Program-made: the position numbers and the translations under genes | Shown here: piece after piece, positions 1-7,172 of the stretch | Layout of the letters: each line of letters opens with the position of its first letter | How positions within the stretch are numbered: position 1 is the stretch's first letter | Origin: Myxococcota bacterium | Lineage (GTDB): Bacteria > Myxococcota_A > Bradymonadia > UBA7976 > UBA1532 | DNA length: 64,000 nt | NCBI GenBank assembly: GCA_963169045.1 | Contig: CAUJDF010000044.1 | Location: 731,694 to 795,693, forward strand | Direction of reading: 5' to 3' | The notes under the pieces: model-generated | The model's input: only the letters and a program-made list of their open reading frames with translations | Told to the model about the DNA's origin: nothing | Databases searched by the model: none

Positions 1-346
1 TGTCGGGCTCAGGGAGGCAGAGCAGCCCCGTGAGGCGACGTTGGAACGCCTCCGGCGCGTCGGCGACGGTGCGGCCGGCGCAGCTCAGCGTGCGCTGGCC
101 CGTCGTCAGGTCGGCGGTCGCTCGCCACGAGTCGCCGCCCGCCTCGAAGACGAGGCCTACGTTTGCCAGAAAGGGGTCTTCGTCGGGCGGAAACTGCTCA
201 ATCCCGTAGAGCAGCGCGCAAACGGCATCGCGGAGGGCGCACGCGGAGCGGCCCTCGGGCACGACGATGGCGTGTTGGGACGCCTCGAGCTCGACGCGCC
301 AGCTCGGGCCATCATCCCAATGGAACACCAGCTCGCGCAGCCGCAT
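1..346 (-). CDS. Partial gene, unrecognised; possible degenerate P-loop protein
   Basis: An open frame read on the minus strand from an ATG at 346 runs off the left edge of the window, so only about 115 N-terminal residues are visible. It starts 22 nt after the rplS stop and is probably the last visible gene of the rpsP operon. The start reads MRLRELVFHWDDGPSW, followed by a stretch (VVPEGRSACALRDAVCALLYG) that sits where SMC/RecF-type ATPases have a Walker A loop and adjoining helix, but the GxxxxGK[ST] signature is absent. A degenerate AAA-type ATPase N-terminus is a guess from this layout only; function is unknown. No competing frame has a comparable start. Confidence 0.55.
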   Translation of the reverse strand, partial: MRLRELVFHWDDGPSWRVELEASQHAIVVPEGRSACALRDAVCALLYGIEQFPPDEDPFLANVGLVFEAGGDSWRATADLTTGQRTLSCAGRTVADAPEAFQRRLTGLLCLPEPD

Positions 347-367
347 GGCGGGAGACCGCCGTCCGGC

Positions 368-715
368 TCAGGCGCCGTCGCGGGAGCGAATGCGGGCCTT
401 CTTGCCGGCGAGGTCGCGGAGGTAGTAGAGCCGCGACCGGCGGACGCGACCCCGCTTCACCACCTCGATCTGCTCGATCAGCGGGCTGTGGAGCACGAAG
501 ATGCGCTCCACGCCGATGCCGTAGCTCACCTTGCGCACGGTGAAGGTGCTGCGGGCACCGGCGCGGCGGCGGCGGATGCAGACGCCCTCGAAGGCCTGCA
601 CGCGCTCCTTGTCGCCTTCCTTGATCTTGACATGGACGCGGAGCGTGTCACCCGGGCGGAACTCGGGCGTCGCAGACTTCAGGTACCGGCGCTCGACGGC
701 GGTCAGAGCGTCCAT
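368..715 (-). CDS. rplS: 50S ribosomal protein L19
   Basis: Structural protein of the large ribosomal subunit, at the 30S-50S interface. The 115-residue product has the family's full length and its hallmarks: [13 protein letters not shown] at the start, [13 protein letters not shown], then [25 protein letters not shown] and [18 protein letters not shown]. The ATG at 715 is preceded by AAGGAG at a spacing of 8 nt, which favours it over the GTG one codon upstream. It closes the group rpsP-khpA-rimM-rplS. In most bacteria trmD sits between rimM and rplS; here only 64 bases separate them, so trmD must be elsewhere or absent. Confidence 0.97.
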   Translation of the reverse strand: MDALTAVERRYLKSATPEFRPGDTLRVHVKIKEGDKERVQAFEGVCIRRRRAGARSTFTVRKVSYGIGVERIFVLHSPLIEQIEVVKRGRVRRSRLYYLRDLAGKKARIRSRDGA

Positions 716-779
716 CACGCATTCTCCTTGGCTTCGTAGCCCACTGCGAACGGGCCCGATGGCCCGCCCCCGCGGCGGC

Positions 780-1277
780 TCAATCTACGTCGATGCGCAC
801 GACGACGATGCCGGCCTTCACGTCGACTTCGACGACGTGGTCTCCGGCAAACGGGATGAGAATCTCGCCCCTGTCGCCCTCGACGACGAGGATGTCGCCG
901 CCACCAAAATTCCAGACGTCGCGTACCGGACCGAGCGCGCGGCCATCGACCGTGCGCACGCTCACCCCGATCAGGTCGGCGACGTAGTATTCATCTTTCC
1001 CCGCTGGCTCGAAGGACGACCGGTCCTCGAACCACCATCGGCCGGTCAGCGCGGCCGCCGCGTCACGATCTTCGATGCCGGCAATGCGGACCACCGGCCC
1101 CTGCGCGTCGGCGCGAACGGACTGCAGCGTCACCTGCTCGTCGGGGCCCGTCTCGGGACCGACGTGGAGCACCCGCCCGGCCCTCAGCAGCGAAGTCTCC
1201 CGATTCTCGGGCCACAGCCGCACTTCGCCGCGCACGCCCTGCGGCCGTCCGAAGCGCCCGCAGCAGATCCAGCTCAC
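780..1277 (-). CDS. rimM: Ribosome maturation factor RimM
   Basis: Assists late 30S subunit maturation and binds ribosomal protein S19 in the cytoplasm. The 165-residue product has the two expected parts: an N-terminal RimM barrel ([20 protein letters not shown]) and a C-terminal PRC-barrel ([20 protein letters not shown], then [20 protein letters not shown]). The frame is open further upstream, but that stretch is low-complexity shadow of the KH gene. The GTG at 1277 lies 4 nt after the khpA stop, gives the usual family length and places the GRFGRPQG motif near the N-terminus. Translation is probably coupled to khpA. Confidence 0.93.
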   Translation of the reverse strand: MSWICCGRFGRPQGVRGEVRLWPENRETSLLRAGRVLHVGPETGPDEQVTLQSVRADAQGPVVRIAGIEDRDAAAALTGRWWFEDRSSFEPAGKDEYYVADLIGVSVRTVDGRALGPVRDVWNFGGGDILVVEGDRGEILIPFAGDHVVEVDVKAGIVVVRIDVD

Positions 1278-1281
1278 CGGC

Positions 1282-1518
1282 TCAGGGACGCCCCGCGACC
1301 TTGACTGCCGGACGGCGCCCATCGGGCGAGGGCGCGGACGCGAGCACGGTCTCGATGGCTCGAATGGTGCGTCCCTGGCGCCCGATGAGCAGGCCGCGCT
1401 CGGACTCGGGTACGCGGACGTGCAGGATGCGCTCGGCCGCCGTCGTCTCTTCGTCGACGACAAGCTCGACCTCGTCGCCGACGAGGCCACGCACGATGAA
1501 GGTCACGAGCTCCTGCAC
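1282..1518 (-). CDS. khpA: KH-domain RNA-binding protein (KhpA/YlqC family)
   Basis: Small RNA-binding protein of 78 residues built from a single KH domain; the GxxG loop is GRQG inside GLLIGRQGRTIRAIE. KhpA proteins bind diverse transcripts and, in Gram-positives, pair with KhpB to influence cell division; its role here is inferred from family only. It lies between rpsP and rimM, the standard position, with 10 nt to rpsP and 4 nt to rimM. A GTG at 1518 is the start used, giving MQELVTFIVRGLV, which matches the family N-terminus. Confidence 0.93.
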   Translation of the reverse strand: MQELVTFIVRGLVGDEVELVVDEETTAAERILHVRVPESERGLLIGRQGRTIRAIETVLASAPSPDGRRPAVKVAGRP

Positions 1519-1528
1519 GGCGGCGAAC

Positions 1529-1795
1529 TCAGCTGGCCTTGGCCGCGGCTGCCGCCTCGCGCCGCTGACGGCGGATGAGGCTCGCCACCGTCTCGCTCGG
1601 CTGGGCGCCGACCGAGAGCCAGTAGTCGATGCGATCCGTCTTGAGACGGAGCTCCGCCGGCGCCTTCATCGGGTCATAGGTGCCGAGCAGCTCGAGGAAG
1701 GCGCCGTCGCGCTTGACGCGCGAGTCGGTCGCCACGATCCGGTAGAAGGGCGACTTCTTCGCGCCGAAGCGCTGCAGCCGCAGACTGACCGCCAT
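1529..1795 (-). CDS. rpsP: 30S ribosomal protein S16
   Basis: Structural protein of the small subunit, needed for 30S assembly. The 88-residue product shows [42 protein letters not shown] and [20 protein letters not shown], all diagnostic, with a short Ala-rich C-terminal tail. The frame continues upstream without a stop into a shadow of the neighbouring lipoprotein gene; the ATG at 1795, with AGGAGAG about 8 nt before it, is the true start. It is the first gene of the operon rpsP-khpA-rimM-rplS. Confidence 0.97.
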   Translation of the reverse strand: MAVSLRLQRFGAKKSPFYRIVATDSRVKRDGAFLELLGTYDPMKAPAELRLKTDRIDYWLSVGAQPSETVASLIRRQRREAAAAAKAS

Positions 1796-1825
1796 CGAAA
1801 CTCTCTCCTGATACACGATCGGGCC

Positions 1826-1840
1826 GACCCGTGACGGGTC
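1826..1840. repeat. 15-bp inverted repeat between sulfatase-like gene and rpsP
   Basis: GACCCGT and ACGGGTC face each other around one base, forming a 15-bp near-palindrome in the 67-bp gap between the lipoprotein stop (1863) and the rpsP start (1795). No T-tract follows, so it is either a weak terminator for the upstream gene or an operator/leader element of the ribosomal operon. Confidence 0.4.
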
Positions 1841-1862
1841 CCAGCCGAGGAACCGGGGCAAG

Positions 1863-4001
1863 CTAGTGGCTGGGCCGCCCAAAGTCAAGCGCCGTCGCGC
1901 GCTCACCGCGTTCCACGAGCGCGTCCCGCAAGACGCGCAACGCGATGGGGTGGGAAGGTGCCAGGTCCTCCCGGCCGAGCGGATCGGCATCGAGGTTCCA
2001 GAGTCCCACGTCTCGGTGGGCGACGCCCCGCAACAGCCAGCTCCCATACCGACCGGCGAACTGATTGCCGAGCCGAGCGCGACTGGGTCGGGGCAACATC
2101 GGCCGGCCTTCGAAGAGCGCGCCGAGAAGGGAGCGCCCGGGCCAGGCGGTCGGGACAGGCGCACCGACGAGACCCAGCGCCGTCGCGCCCACGTCGGCGA
2201 GGTCCCCCCCGCCCACGAGCGGGCGCGGCCGCGCCACCGCACGAAGCGCGGGATGCCAGACCACGAGCGGCACGGAGAGCAGCTCGGGTACCAGCGCATG
2301 CCCGTCGCCGAGGCCACCGCGCTCGCGGAGCTCCTGCCCGACACTGCCGGCGACCACCACCGCAGTCTCGTCGACGATCCCATGCGCGCTGAGCAGCGCC
2401 ACCGTCTGTCCCACCCAGTAGTCGGCGGCGCTGACCTGGGCATCGTAGGCCGCGCGGACCGTTCGCCGGGCGTCCTCCGCCTCCCCTTCCTTCGGCGGTC
2501 GGGCGCGCTCGTACAGACGCGCGTAGCCCGGCATCGCCTGGAAGGGCGCCCGGGTGTCGCCGGTGGCGACATAGAGGAAGAACGGCCGCCGCTTCCGCGT
2601 GGCCAACCAGGCGTCGAGCTCCCGGAGCACGACACGGGTCTCCGCCGGCTCGCCGGCGGCGCGCAGGTCGAGGCCGCTGCCGAAGTCGGCGGTCAGGGCC
2701 TTCCCCATGCCGGCGCTCGTCGTCAGGTAGCCCGCGCTGCGGCCTGCGCCGGCCATCAGCGTGGCCAGCGACGGGGCATCGACCGTGGGCGCCAGGAGGC
2801 GACGGTGACCTTCTTCGGGAGAGGCCCCGCCGCTCCAGACGCCGACCGCGGCGGCGCCTTCGGCGGCGAGCAGGTCGAGGTTCGGCGTGTGCGCGTGATC
2901 GCCGCCGCGACCCAGACCGACGCGATCGTCGCGCAGGCCGTCGACGACCCAGACGACGACGTTGCGGACGGCGGGCACGTCCGTCGCGTCGGCGCGTGGC
3001 GCGGCGATGGCCGGCCGAACCCACCCCGCGCTGCCGATCGACGCCGCGGGCCCGGAGGTCTCGAGCGAGAGGCGGACGGGCCGGCCGCTCCACGCTGCGA
3101 GGTCGACGTCGAGATCCGCGGCGGCGCCGCCGGGTACCTCGACCCGCGAGACGACCTGCGAGGGCTCACCGTCGGCGTCGACGCGCAGGGCGAAGGCCAC
3201 CGGACCGCCCTCGATGACCGTCGCACGGGCGATGAAGCGGGCCTCGGGCGGCAGGAATGCGTAGAAGCTCCAGGAGGTCGGCGGGCCGGCGAAGAGCGCA
3301 GGTGCATCGCCGATGCGACCGGTCCAGGCGTCGGGCAGAGGTGGCGCTTCGCCCTCGGGCAGGAGGCGTACGTCGTCGATGGCGGCGGCGGTGCGCTCGC
3401 GCCCGAGGAAGCGGGTCAGGCGGAAATAGAAGCGTAGACTGTGCTCGCCCGGGCCGAGGCCGCGCTCGGGGAGGCGCACGCGGTACTCTCGGCCCTCCCC
3501 GCGCACGTCGATGGTCGTCAGCGGCTTGCCGTCGAGGAAGAGACTCACGCGCTGACCCGCGGCGAGCGGGCGCATCCAGAGCGAGAGCTCGCGCAACGTA
3601 GGACCTTCGTCGCCCACCGGGAACTGCAGCGTCGCGCCGATGCCATCGGGGAACGCCACCGTCCGGCCGTCGAACGGTCTCGCGGGCAGCCATCCGCCGG
3701 CGGCCGTCGCCCGGGACCAGCCGGGCGCGCCGGGGTCGATGACCACGCCGCCGCGGCTCACGTGGCCGGCGTCCGCGTCGGCCACGAGGTCGATCCAGGG
3801 CTCGGGGAGCCGCGGCATCAGCGTAGGTGCCGAAGTCGCGGGCGCGGGCTCGCTCGCGGACGGCGCCGGGCCGCCGACCGCAGCCGGCGGCGCCTCACCG
3901 CAGGCGACGACGCAGAGGGCGCCGAGGAGCGCCGCCAGGCGCCGCGCATTGCGGCCCACGACGAGCGCGCCGGCCCTTTGGGCGGGAAACATCGCGCGCA
4001 T
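1863..4001 (-). CDS. Lipoprotein with degraded sulfatase/alkaline-phosphatase fold
   Basis: Predicted lipoprotein of 712 residues: an arginine-containing signal peptide ends in LCVVAC, followed by an Ala/Pro-rich linker. Residues about 110-340 look like beta-sandwich modules. Residues about 345-700 follow the sulfatase layout ([15 protein letters not shown], then [17 protein letters not shown], then [14 protein letters not shown]). However, the sulfatase C-P-S-R nucleophile motif is missing. Where relatives have the metal-binding DHG motif before GE.GEHGG, this protein reads [13 protein letters not shown] (about residues 545-560). I infer a binding or scaffold role rather than catalysis. Start alternatives are ATG 4001 and ATG 3992. 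It is divergent from scpB across 72 bp. Confidence 0.75.
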   Translation of the reverse strand: MRAMFPAQRAGALVVGRNARRLAALLGALCVVACGEAPPAAVGGPAPSASEPAPATSAPTLMPRLPEPWIDLVADADAGHVSRGGVVIDPGAPGWSRATAAGGWLPARPFDGRTVAFPDGIGATLQFPVGDEGPTLRELSLWMRPLAAGQRVSLFLDGKPLTTIDVRGEGREYRVRLPERGLGPGEHSLRFYFRLTRFLGRERTAAAIDDVRLLPEGEAPPLPDAWTGRIGDAPALFAGPPTSWSFYAFLPPEARFIARATVIEGGPVAFALRVDADGEPSQVVSRVEVPGGAAADLDVDLAAWSGRPVRLSLETSGPAASIGSAGWVRPAIAAPRADATDVPAVRNVVVWVVDGLRDDRVGLGRGGDHAHTPNLDLLAAEGAAAVGVWSGGASPEEGHRRLLAPTVDAPSLATLMAGAGRSAGYLTTSAGMGKALTADFGSGLDLRAAGEPAETRVVLRELDAWLATRKRRPFFLYVATGDTRAPFQAMPGYARLYERARPPKEGEAEDARRTVRAAYDAQVSAADYWVGQTVALLSAHGIVDETAVVVAGSVGQELRERGGLGDGHALVPELLSVPLVVWHPALRAVARPRPLVGGGDLADVGATALGLVGAPVPTAWPGRSLLGALFEGRPMLPRPSRARLGNQFAGRYGSWLLRGVAHRDVGLWNLDADPLGREDLAPSHPIALRVLRDALVERGERATALDFGRPSH

Positions 4002-4037
4002 CGTGCCCGCCGATGGCCGGCGGATCAACACCGGGGC

Positions 4038-4066
4038 TCGACTTCGGCCGAGGGAGCGAATACGTT
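4038..4066 (+). promoter_or_regulatory. Candidate sigma-70 promoter of scpB, leaderless type
   Basis: TCGACT (4038-4043), 17-nt spacer, TACGTT (4061-4066). Only 7 nt separate the -10 box from the scpB ATG at 4074 and no Shine-Dalgarno sequence lies between, so transcription would begin at or next to the start codon. Confidence 0.45.
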
Positions 4067-4073
4067 CCGCCCG

Positions 4074-4676
4074 ATGTCCGAACCGGCGGCAGTGGCGGAA
4101 CTGGAGCGGCTGCTTCGCGCGCTGCTGCTCGCGGCGGATCATCCGCTGGCGGTGGACGAGATCGTCGCGCTGATCGGCGCGGCGGTCGACGACGAGGAGT
4201 GGCCGACACGGATCGACGCGCCGACGGCGCTCGTCGCGCTCCGACGCGTGCAGGCAGGGTTCGCCGCGAGTGGCGGCATCGAGCTGGTCGAGGTGGGCGG
4301 CGGGTGGCGGCTGCGCACGGCGCCGGACCTGGGCCCCCTGGTCCGCCGCCTCTGGCCCGAGCGGACGAGCCGTCTGAGCCGGGCCGCGCTCGAGACGCTG
4401 GCCGTCGTCGCCTACCGGCAGCCGTGCACGCGCCTCGACGTCGAGGACGTCCGCGGCGTCGACTGCGGCGGCATTCTCAAGAGCCTGATGGACCGCAACC
4501 TCGTCCGCCTCGTCGGCCGCAAGGACGAGCCCGGGCGTCCGCTCCTCTACGGGACGACGCCCGAGTTTCTCGAGACATTCTCGCTCGATACCCTGCGCTC
4601 CCTGCCGACGCTGCGCGACCTCGAGAGCATGCGCGCCGAGGAGGCCGCACGCGCGCGCGGCGACCGAGAAGACTGA
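4074..4676 (+). CDS. scpB: Segregation and condensation protein B
   Basis: Kleisin-associated winged-helix protein that, with ScpA and SMC, forms the bacterial condensin organising the chromosome. The 200-residue product has the two winged-helix domains: AELERLLRALLLAADHPLAVDEI..., then SRLSRAALETLAVVAYRQPC, DVEDVRGVDCGGILKSLMDRNLV and GRPLLYGTTPEFLETF. The frame is open far upstream as a shadow; the ATG at 4074 is the first one that gives a proper ScpB N-terminus. It faces scpA tail to tail (gap 4677-4782, in which I see no clear hairpin) instead of following it as in most genomes. Confidence 0.95.
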   Translation: MSEPAAVAELERLLRALLLAADHPLAVDEIVALIGAAVDDEEWPTRIDAPTALVALRRVQAGFAASGGIELVEVGGGWRLRTAPDLGPLVRRLWPERTSRLSRAALETLAVVAYRQPCTRLDVEDVRGVDCGGILKSLMDRNLVRLVGRKDEPGRPLLYGTTPEFLETFSLDTLRSLPTLRDLESMRAEEAARARGDRED

Positions 4677-4782
4677 CCTCGCGTTTCGCCATTTCGGAAG
4701 CGACCGACTCGCGAGCGCAAGCTGCGGCGGCGGGTCGGGGCCAGCTGCAGGCAGCCGAGGATGGCGCCTCGAGACTGCGTCG

Positions 4783-5589
4783 CTATGCCTCGTCGAGCAT
4801 CCCCGCCGCCTCTTCTCCGAGGCGGCCGATGGCGCCGACGCGCGCCTCGACGTACAGCGCGCCGAGGCGGTCGTCCTGGAAGGTGCGGATGAGCTTGAGG
4901 CGCGCCATCTCGAGGAGCGCCAGGAAGGTCGTGATCAGCTCCTCGCGATGGCGGGCGCCGGTGCACAAATCGGCGAACGTGGCGCGGGCGTGGCGCGCGA
5001 GGTGCTCGGCGATCTGGGCGATGCGCTCGCCGATCGTGATGCGCTCGACGACGATGTCGTGCGGCGCCTCGTAGCGCCGCCGGTCGAAGAGGCGCCGGAA
5101 CGCCTCGCCGAGGCGATAGACGTCGCTGTACGGCGGCGCGTCGTCCTCCTCGGCGGGCGGCCTGTCGAGGCCCGCCGCGCGCAGGAAGAAGTCGCGCCCG
5201 AGCTGCGGCAGCCGTTCGAGGCCCTGCGCGACCTCCTGAAAGCGCTGATATTCGAGCAGGCGCCGGACCAGCTCCTCGCGGGGGTCCTCGCCCGGATCGC
5301 CGGCCTCGACGTCGTCGAGAGACGGGGGCCGCGGCAACAACATGCGGCTCTTGATCTGCATCAGCGTCGCCGCCATCACGAGGAACTCGCTCGCCGGCTC
5401 GATGTCGAGCAGGCGCATCTCCTCGAGCGCGCGCAGATACGCCGCGGTGAGGCGCGCGATGGGGATGTCGAAGATGTCGAATTCTTCGGTGCGGATGAGG
5501 TGGAGGAGGAGCGCGAGCGGGCCGTCGAAGGCCGGCAGACGGACCGAGATGTCAGCGCCCTCGAAGCCCAGCGGCTCCTGTTCGCTCAC
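4783..5589 (-). CDS. scpA: Segregation and condensation protein A (kleisin)
   Basis: Kleisin subunit that closes the SMC ring. The 268-residue product shows the N-terminal SMC-binding region (FDGPLALLLHLIRTEEFDIFDIPIARLTAAYL), the conserved EFLVMAATLMQIKSRMLLP, and the C-terminal winged helix (REELITTFLALLEMARLKLI, then FQDDRLGALYV). The GTG start at 5589 overlaps the TGA of the M50 protease gene by 4 nt (GTGA), so it is translationally coupled and is the last gene of the long operon that begins with the dnaJ-like gene. Confidence 0.95.
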   Translation of the reverse strand: MSEQEPLGFEGADISVRLPAFDGPLALLLHLIRTEEFDIFDIPIARLTAAYLRALEEMRLLDIEPASEFLVMAATLMQIKSRMLLPRPPSLDDVEAGDPGEDPREELVRRLLEYQRFQEVAQGLERLPQLGRDFFLRAAGLDRPPAEEDDAPPYSDVYRLGEAFRRLFDRRRYEAPHDIVVERITIGERIAQIAEHLARHARATFADLCTGARHREELITTFLALLEMARLKLIRTFQDDRLGALYVEARVGAIGRLGEEAAGMLDEA

Positions 5590-6257
5590 GCGACCCCCAG
5601 CAGCGACGCGACGCCCCGGACGAGGCCGCGGGAGAGGTCGAAGGCGATGGGCGAGAGCACGCGGCCGGCGAAGATCACGACCAGGATGAAGAGCACCATC
5701 GAGTACTGCTCGAGGAAGCGCGCGACGCCGTCGAACTTCGCGGGCAGCGCCGACGTCGCCACGGTGTAGCCGTCGAGCGGGCTGACCGGCAGCAGGTTGA
5801 ACAGCGCGAGGAAGATGTTGCTCTGCACCATCATGGTGGCGAGGACGACCACCGCCGACTGCCAGTCTTCGCCTCGAGCGCCGTAGCCGGCGCGGACGAG
5901 CCCGACGCTCACGAGCGCGCCGACGATGGCGAGCAGCACGTTCGAGAGCGGCCCGGCCGCGGTGATGAGGAAGGCGGCCCTGCGCACCGGGATGCCGCGC
6001 CGCACGTTCGAGAAGTTCACCGGCGTCGACGCCCAGCCGATCATCGCCCCCTGCGTCGCCGCGAGCAGCGGCACCACGAGCGCGCCGATGGGCTGCTCCT
6101 TGATGATCATGAACGGGTTCAGCGAGAGGCGCCCGGCCCGCCGGGGCGTGTCGTCACCGAGCCGGTCGGCGGTGAGCGCGTGCGCGAACTCGTGCACGGT
6201 CAGCGCGATGAGGATCGTGAAGTAGATCAAGATGATGGTTCGGACGTCGGCGATCAA
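5586..6257 (-). CDS. Site-2-protease-family (M50) membrane metallopeptidase
   Basis: Intramembrane zinc protease of the short M50B type, 223 residues with about five hydrophobic segments. The zinc motif HEFAH is in the first transmembrane segment (LIALTVHEFAHALTADRLG), and the third-ligand motif appears as SPLDG in LFNLLPVSPLDGY. Substrate unknown; the family often sits beside scpA. The start is a TTG at 6257 with GAGGTGG upstream inside the xerD tail; the gap to the xerD stop is 9 nt. It overlaps scpA by 4 nt. Confidence 0.9.
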   Translation of the reverse strand: MIADVRTIILIYFTILIALTVHEFAHALTADRLGDDTPRRAGRLSLNPFMIIKEQPIGALVVPLLAATQGAMIGWASTPVNFSNVRRGIPVRRAAFLITAAGPLSNVLLAIVGALVSVGLVRAGYGARGEDWQSAVVVLATMMVQSNIFLALFNLLPVSPLDGYTVATSALPAKFDGVARFLEQYSMVLFILVVIFAGRVLSPIAFDLSRGLVRGVASLLGVA

Positions 6258-6266
6258 AGGGCCACC

Positions 6267-7172
6267 TCAACCGCGGGGGTGGTGCTGCGCGTGGATGCGG
6301 GCGAGCCGCGCCCGCGACAGGTGCGTGTAGATCTCGGTCGTCGAAATGTCGGCGTGCCCGAGCATGAGCTGCAGGCTGCGGAGATCGGCGCCCCTCTCGA
6401 GCAGATGCGTCGCGAACGCATGCCGGAGCTGGTGCGGCCCGATGTCGCGCTCGATGCCGGCGAAGCGCGCGATCTCGCGGAGACGCTTGAAGAATCCCTG
6501 GCGCGTCATCCCGCCCCCCAGGCGCGTGATGAAGACGTGCTCGCGAGCGCGCGTCGCGCGGTCGCCGTCGGTGAGCAGGCCGCGCGCCTCGAGCAGGTAG
6601 CGTTCGAGCCACTGCCGCGCCACCTCGCCGAGCGGGACGATGCGCTCTTTGCGCCCCTTCCCCATCACGCGGACGAAGCCCGCCTCGAGGTGGAGGTCGC
6701 CGCAGCGCAGGCCGACGAGCTCGCTCACGCGCAGGCCGGTGGCGTAGAGCACCTCGAGCATGGCGCGGTCCCGCAAGCCCAGGACCTCGTTCGGATCGGG
6801 CACCCGCAGCAGCGCTTCCACCTCGTCGACGGTCAGCGTCTCCGGGAGCGGGCGGCCGGTGCGCGGCAGGTCGATGCGCGCCGTCGGGTCGGCGGCGATC
6901 AGCTGTTCGTCGCGCAGGAAGCCGAAGAAACGGCGCATCGCCACCAGGTTGCGGGCCTGCGTGCGCGGCGCGATGCCCGCCTCGGCGCGCGCCGCGAGCC
7001 AGCGACGCAGGTCCTCTTCCGTCACGTCCCCCGCCGATCTCCCGCCGCCAAGGACGTCGGAAACTGCTTTCAGATCGCGCTGATACGCGATGACCGTGTT
7101 GGCAGCCAGCCCGCGCTCCACCCGCAGCCACGTCAGGAAGTGGTCGAGCGCGTCGTCGAGCGAGGGGCTCAT
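6267..7172 (-). CDS. xerD: Tyrosine recombinase XerD
   Basis: Site-specific recombinase that resolves chromosome dimers at dif, normally with XerC and FtsK. The 301-residue product has the SAM-like core-binding domain (FLTWLRVERGLAANTVIAYQ), then the catalytic domain with the Arg in TGLRVSELVGL, Lys in GKGRKERIVPL, HxxR in HQLRHAFATHLL, His in LGHADISTTEIYTHL and the nucleophile Tyr in the same segment. Its ATG overlaps the glnD stop (ATGA). No partner recombinase or dif site was recognised in this window. Confidence 0.93.
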   Translation of the reverse strand: MSPSLDDALDHFLTWLRVERGLAANTVIAYQRDLKAVSDVLGGGRSAGDVTEEDLRRWLAARAEAGIAPRTQARNLVAMRRFFGFLRDEQLIAADPTARIDLPRTGRPLPETLTVDEVEALLRVPDPNEVLGLRDRAMLEVLYATGLRVSELVGLRCGDLHLEAGFVRVMGKGRKERIVPLGEVARQWLERYLLEARGLLTDGDRATRAREHVFITRLGGGMTRQGFFKRLREIARFAGIERDIGPHQLRHAFATHLLERGADLRSLQLMLGHADISTTEIYTHLSRARLARIHAQHHPRG

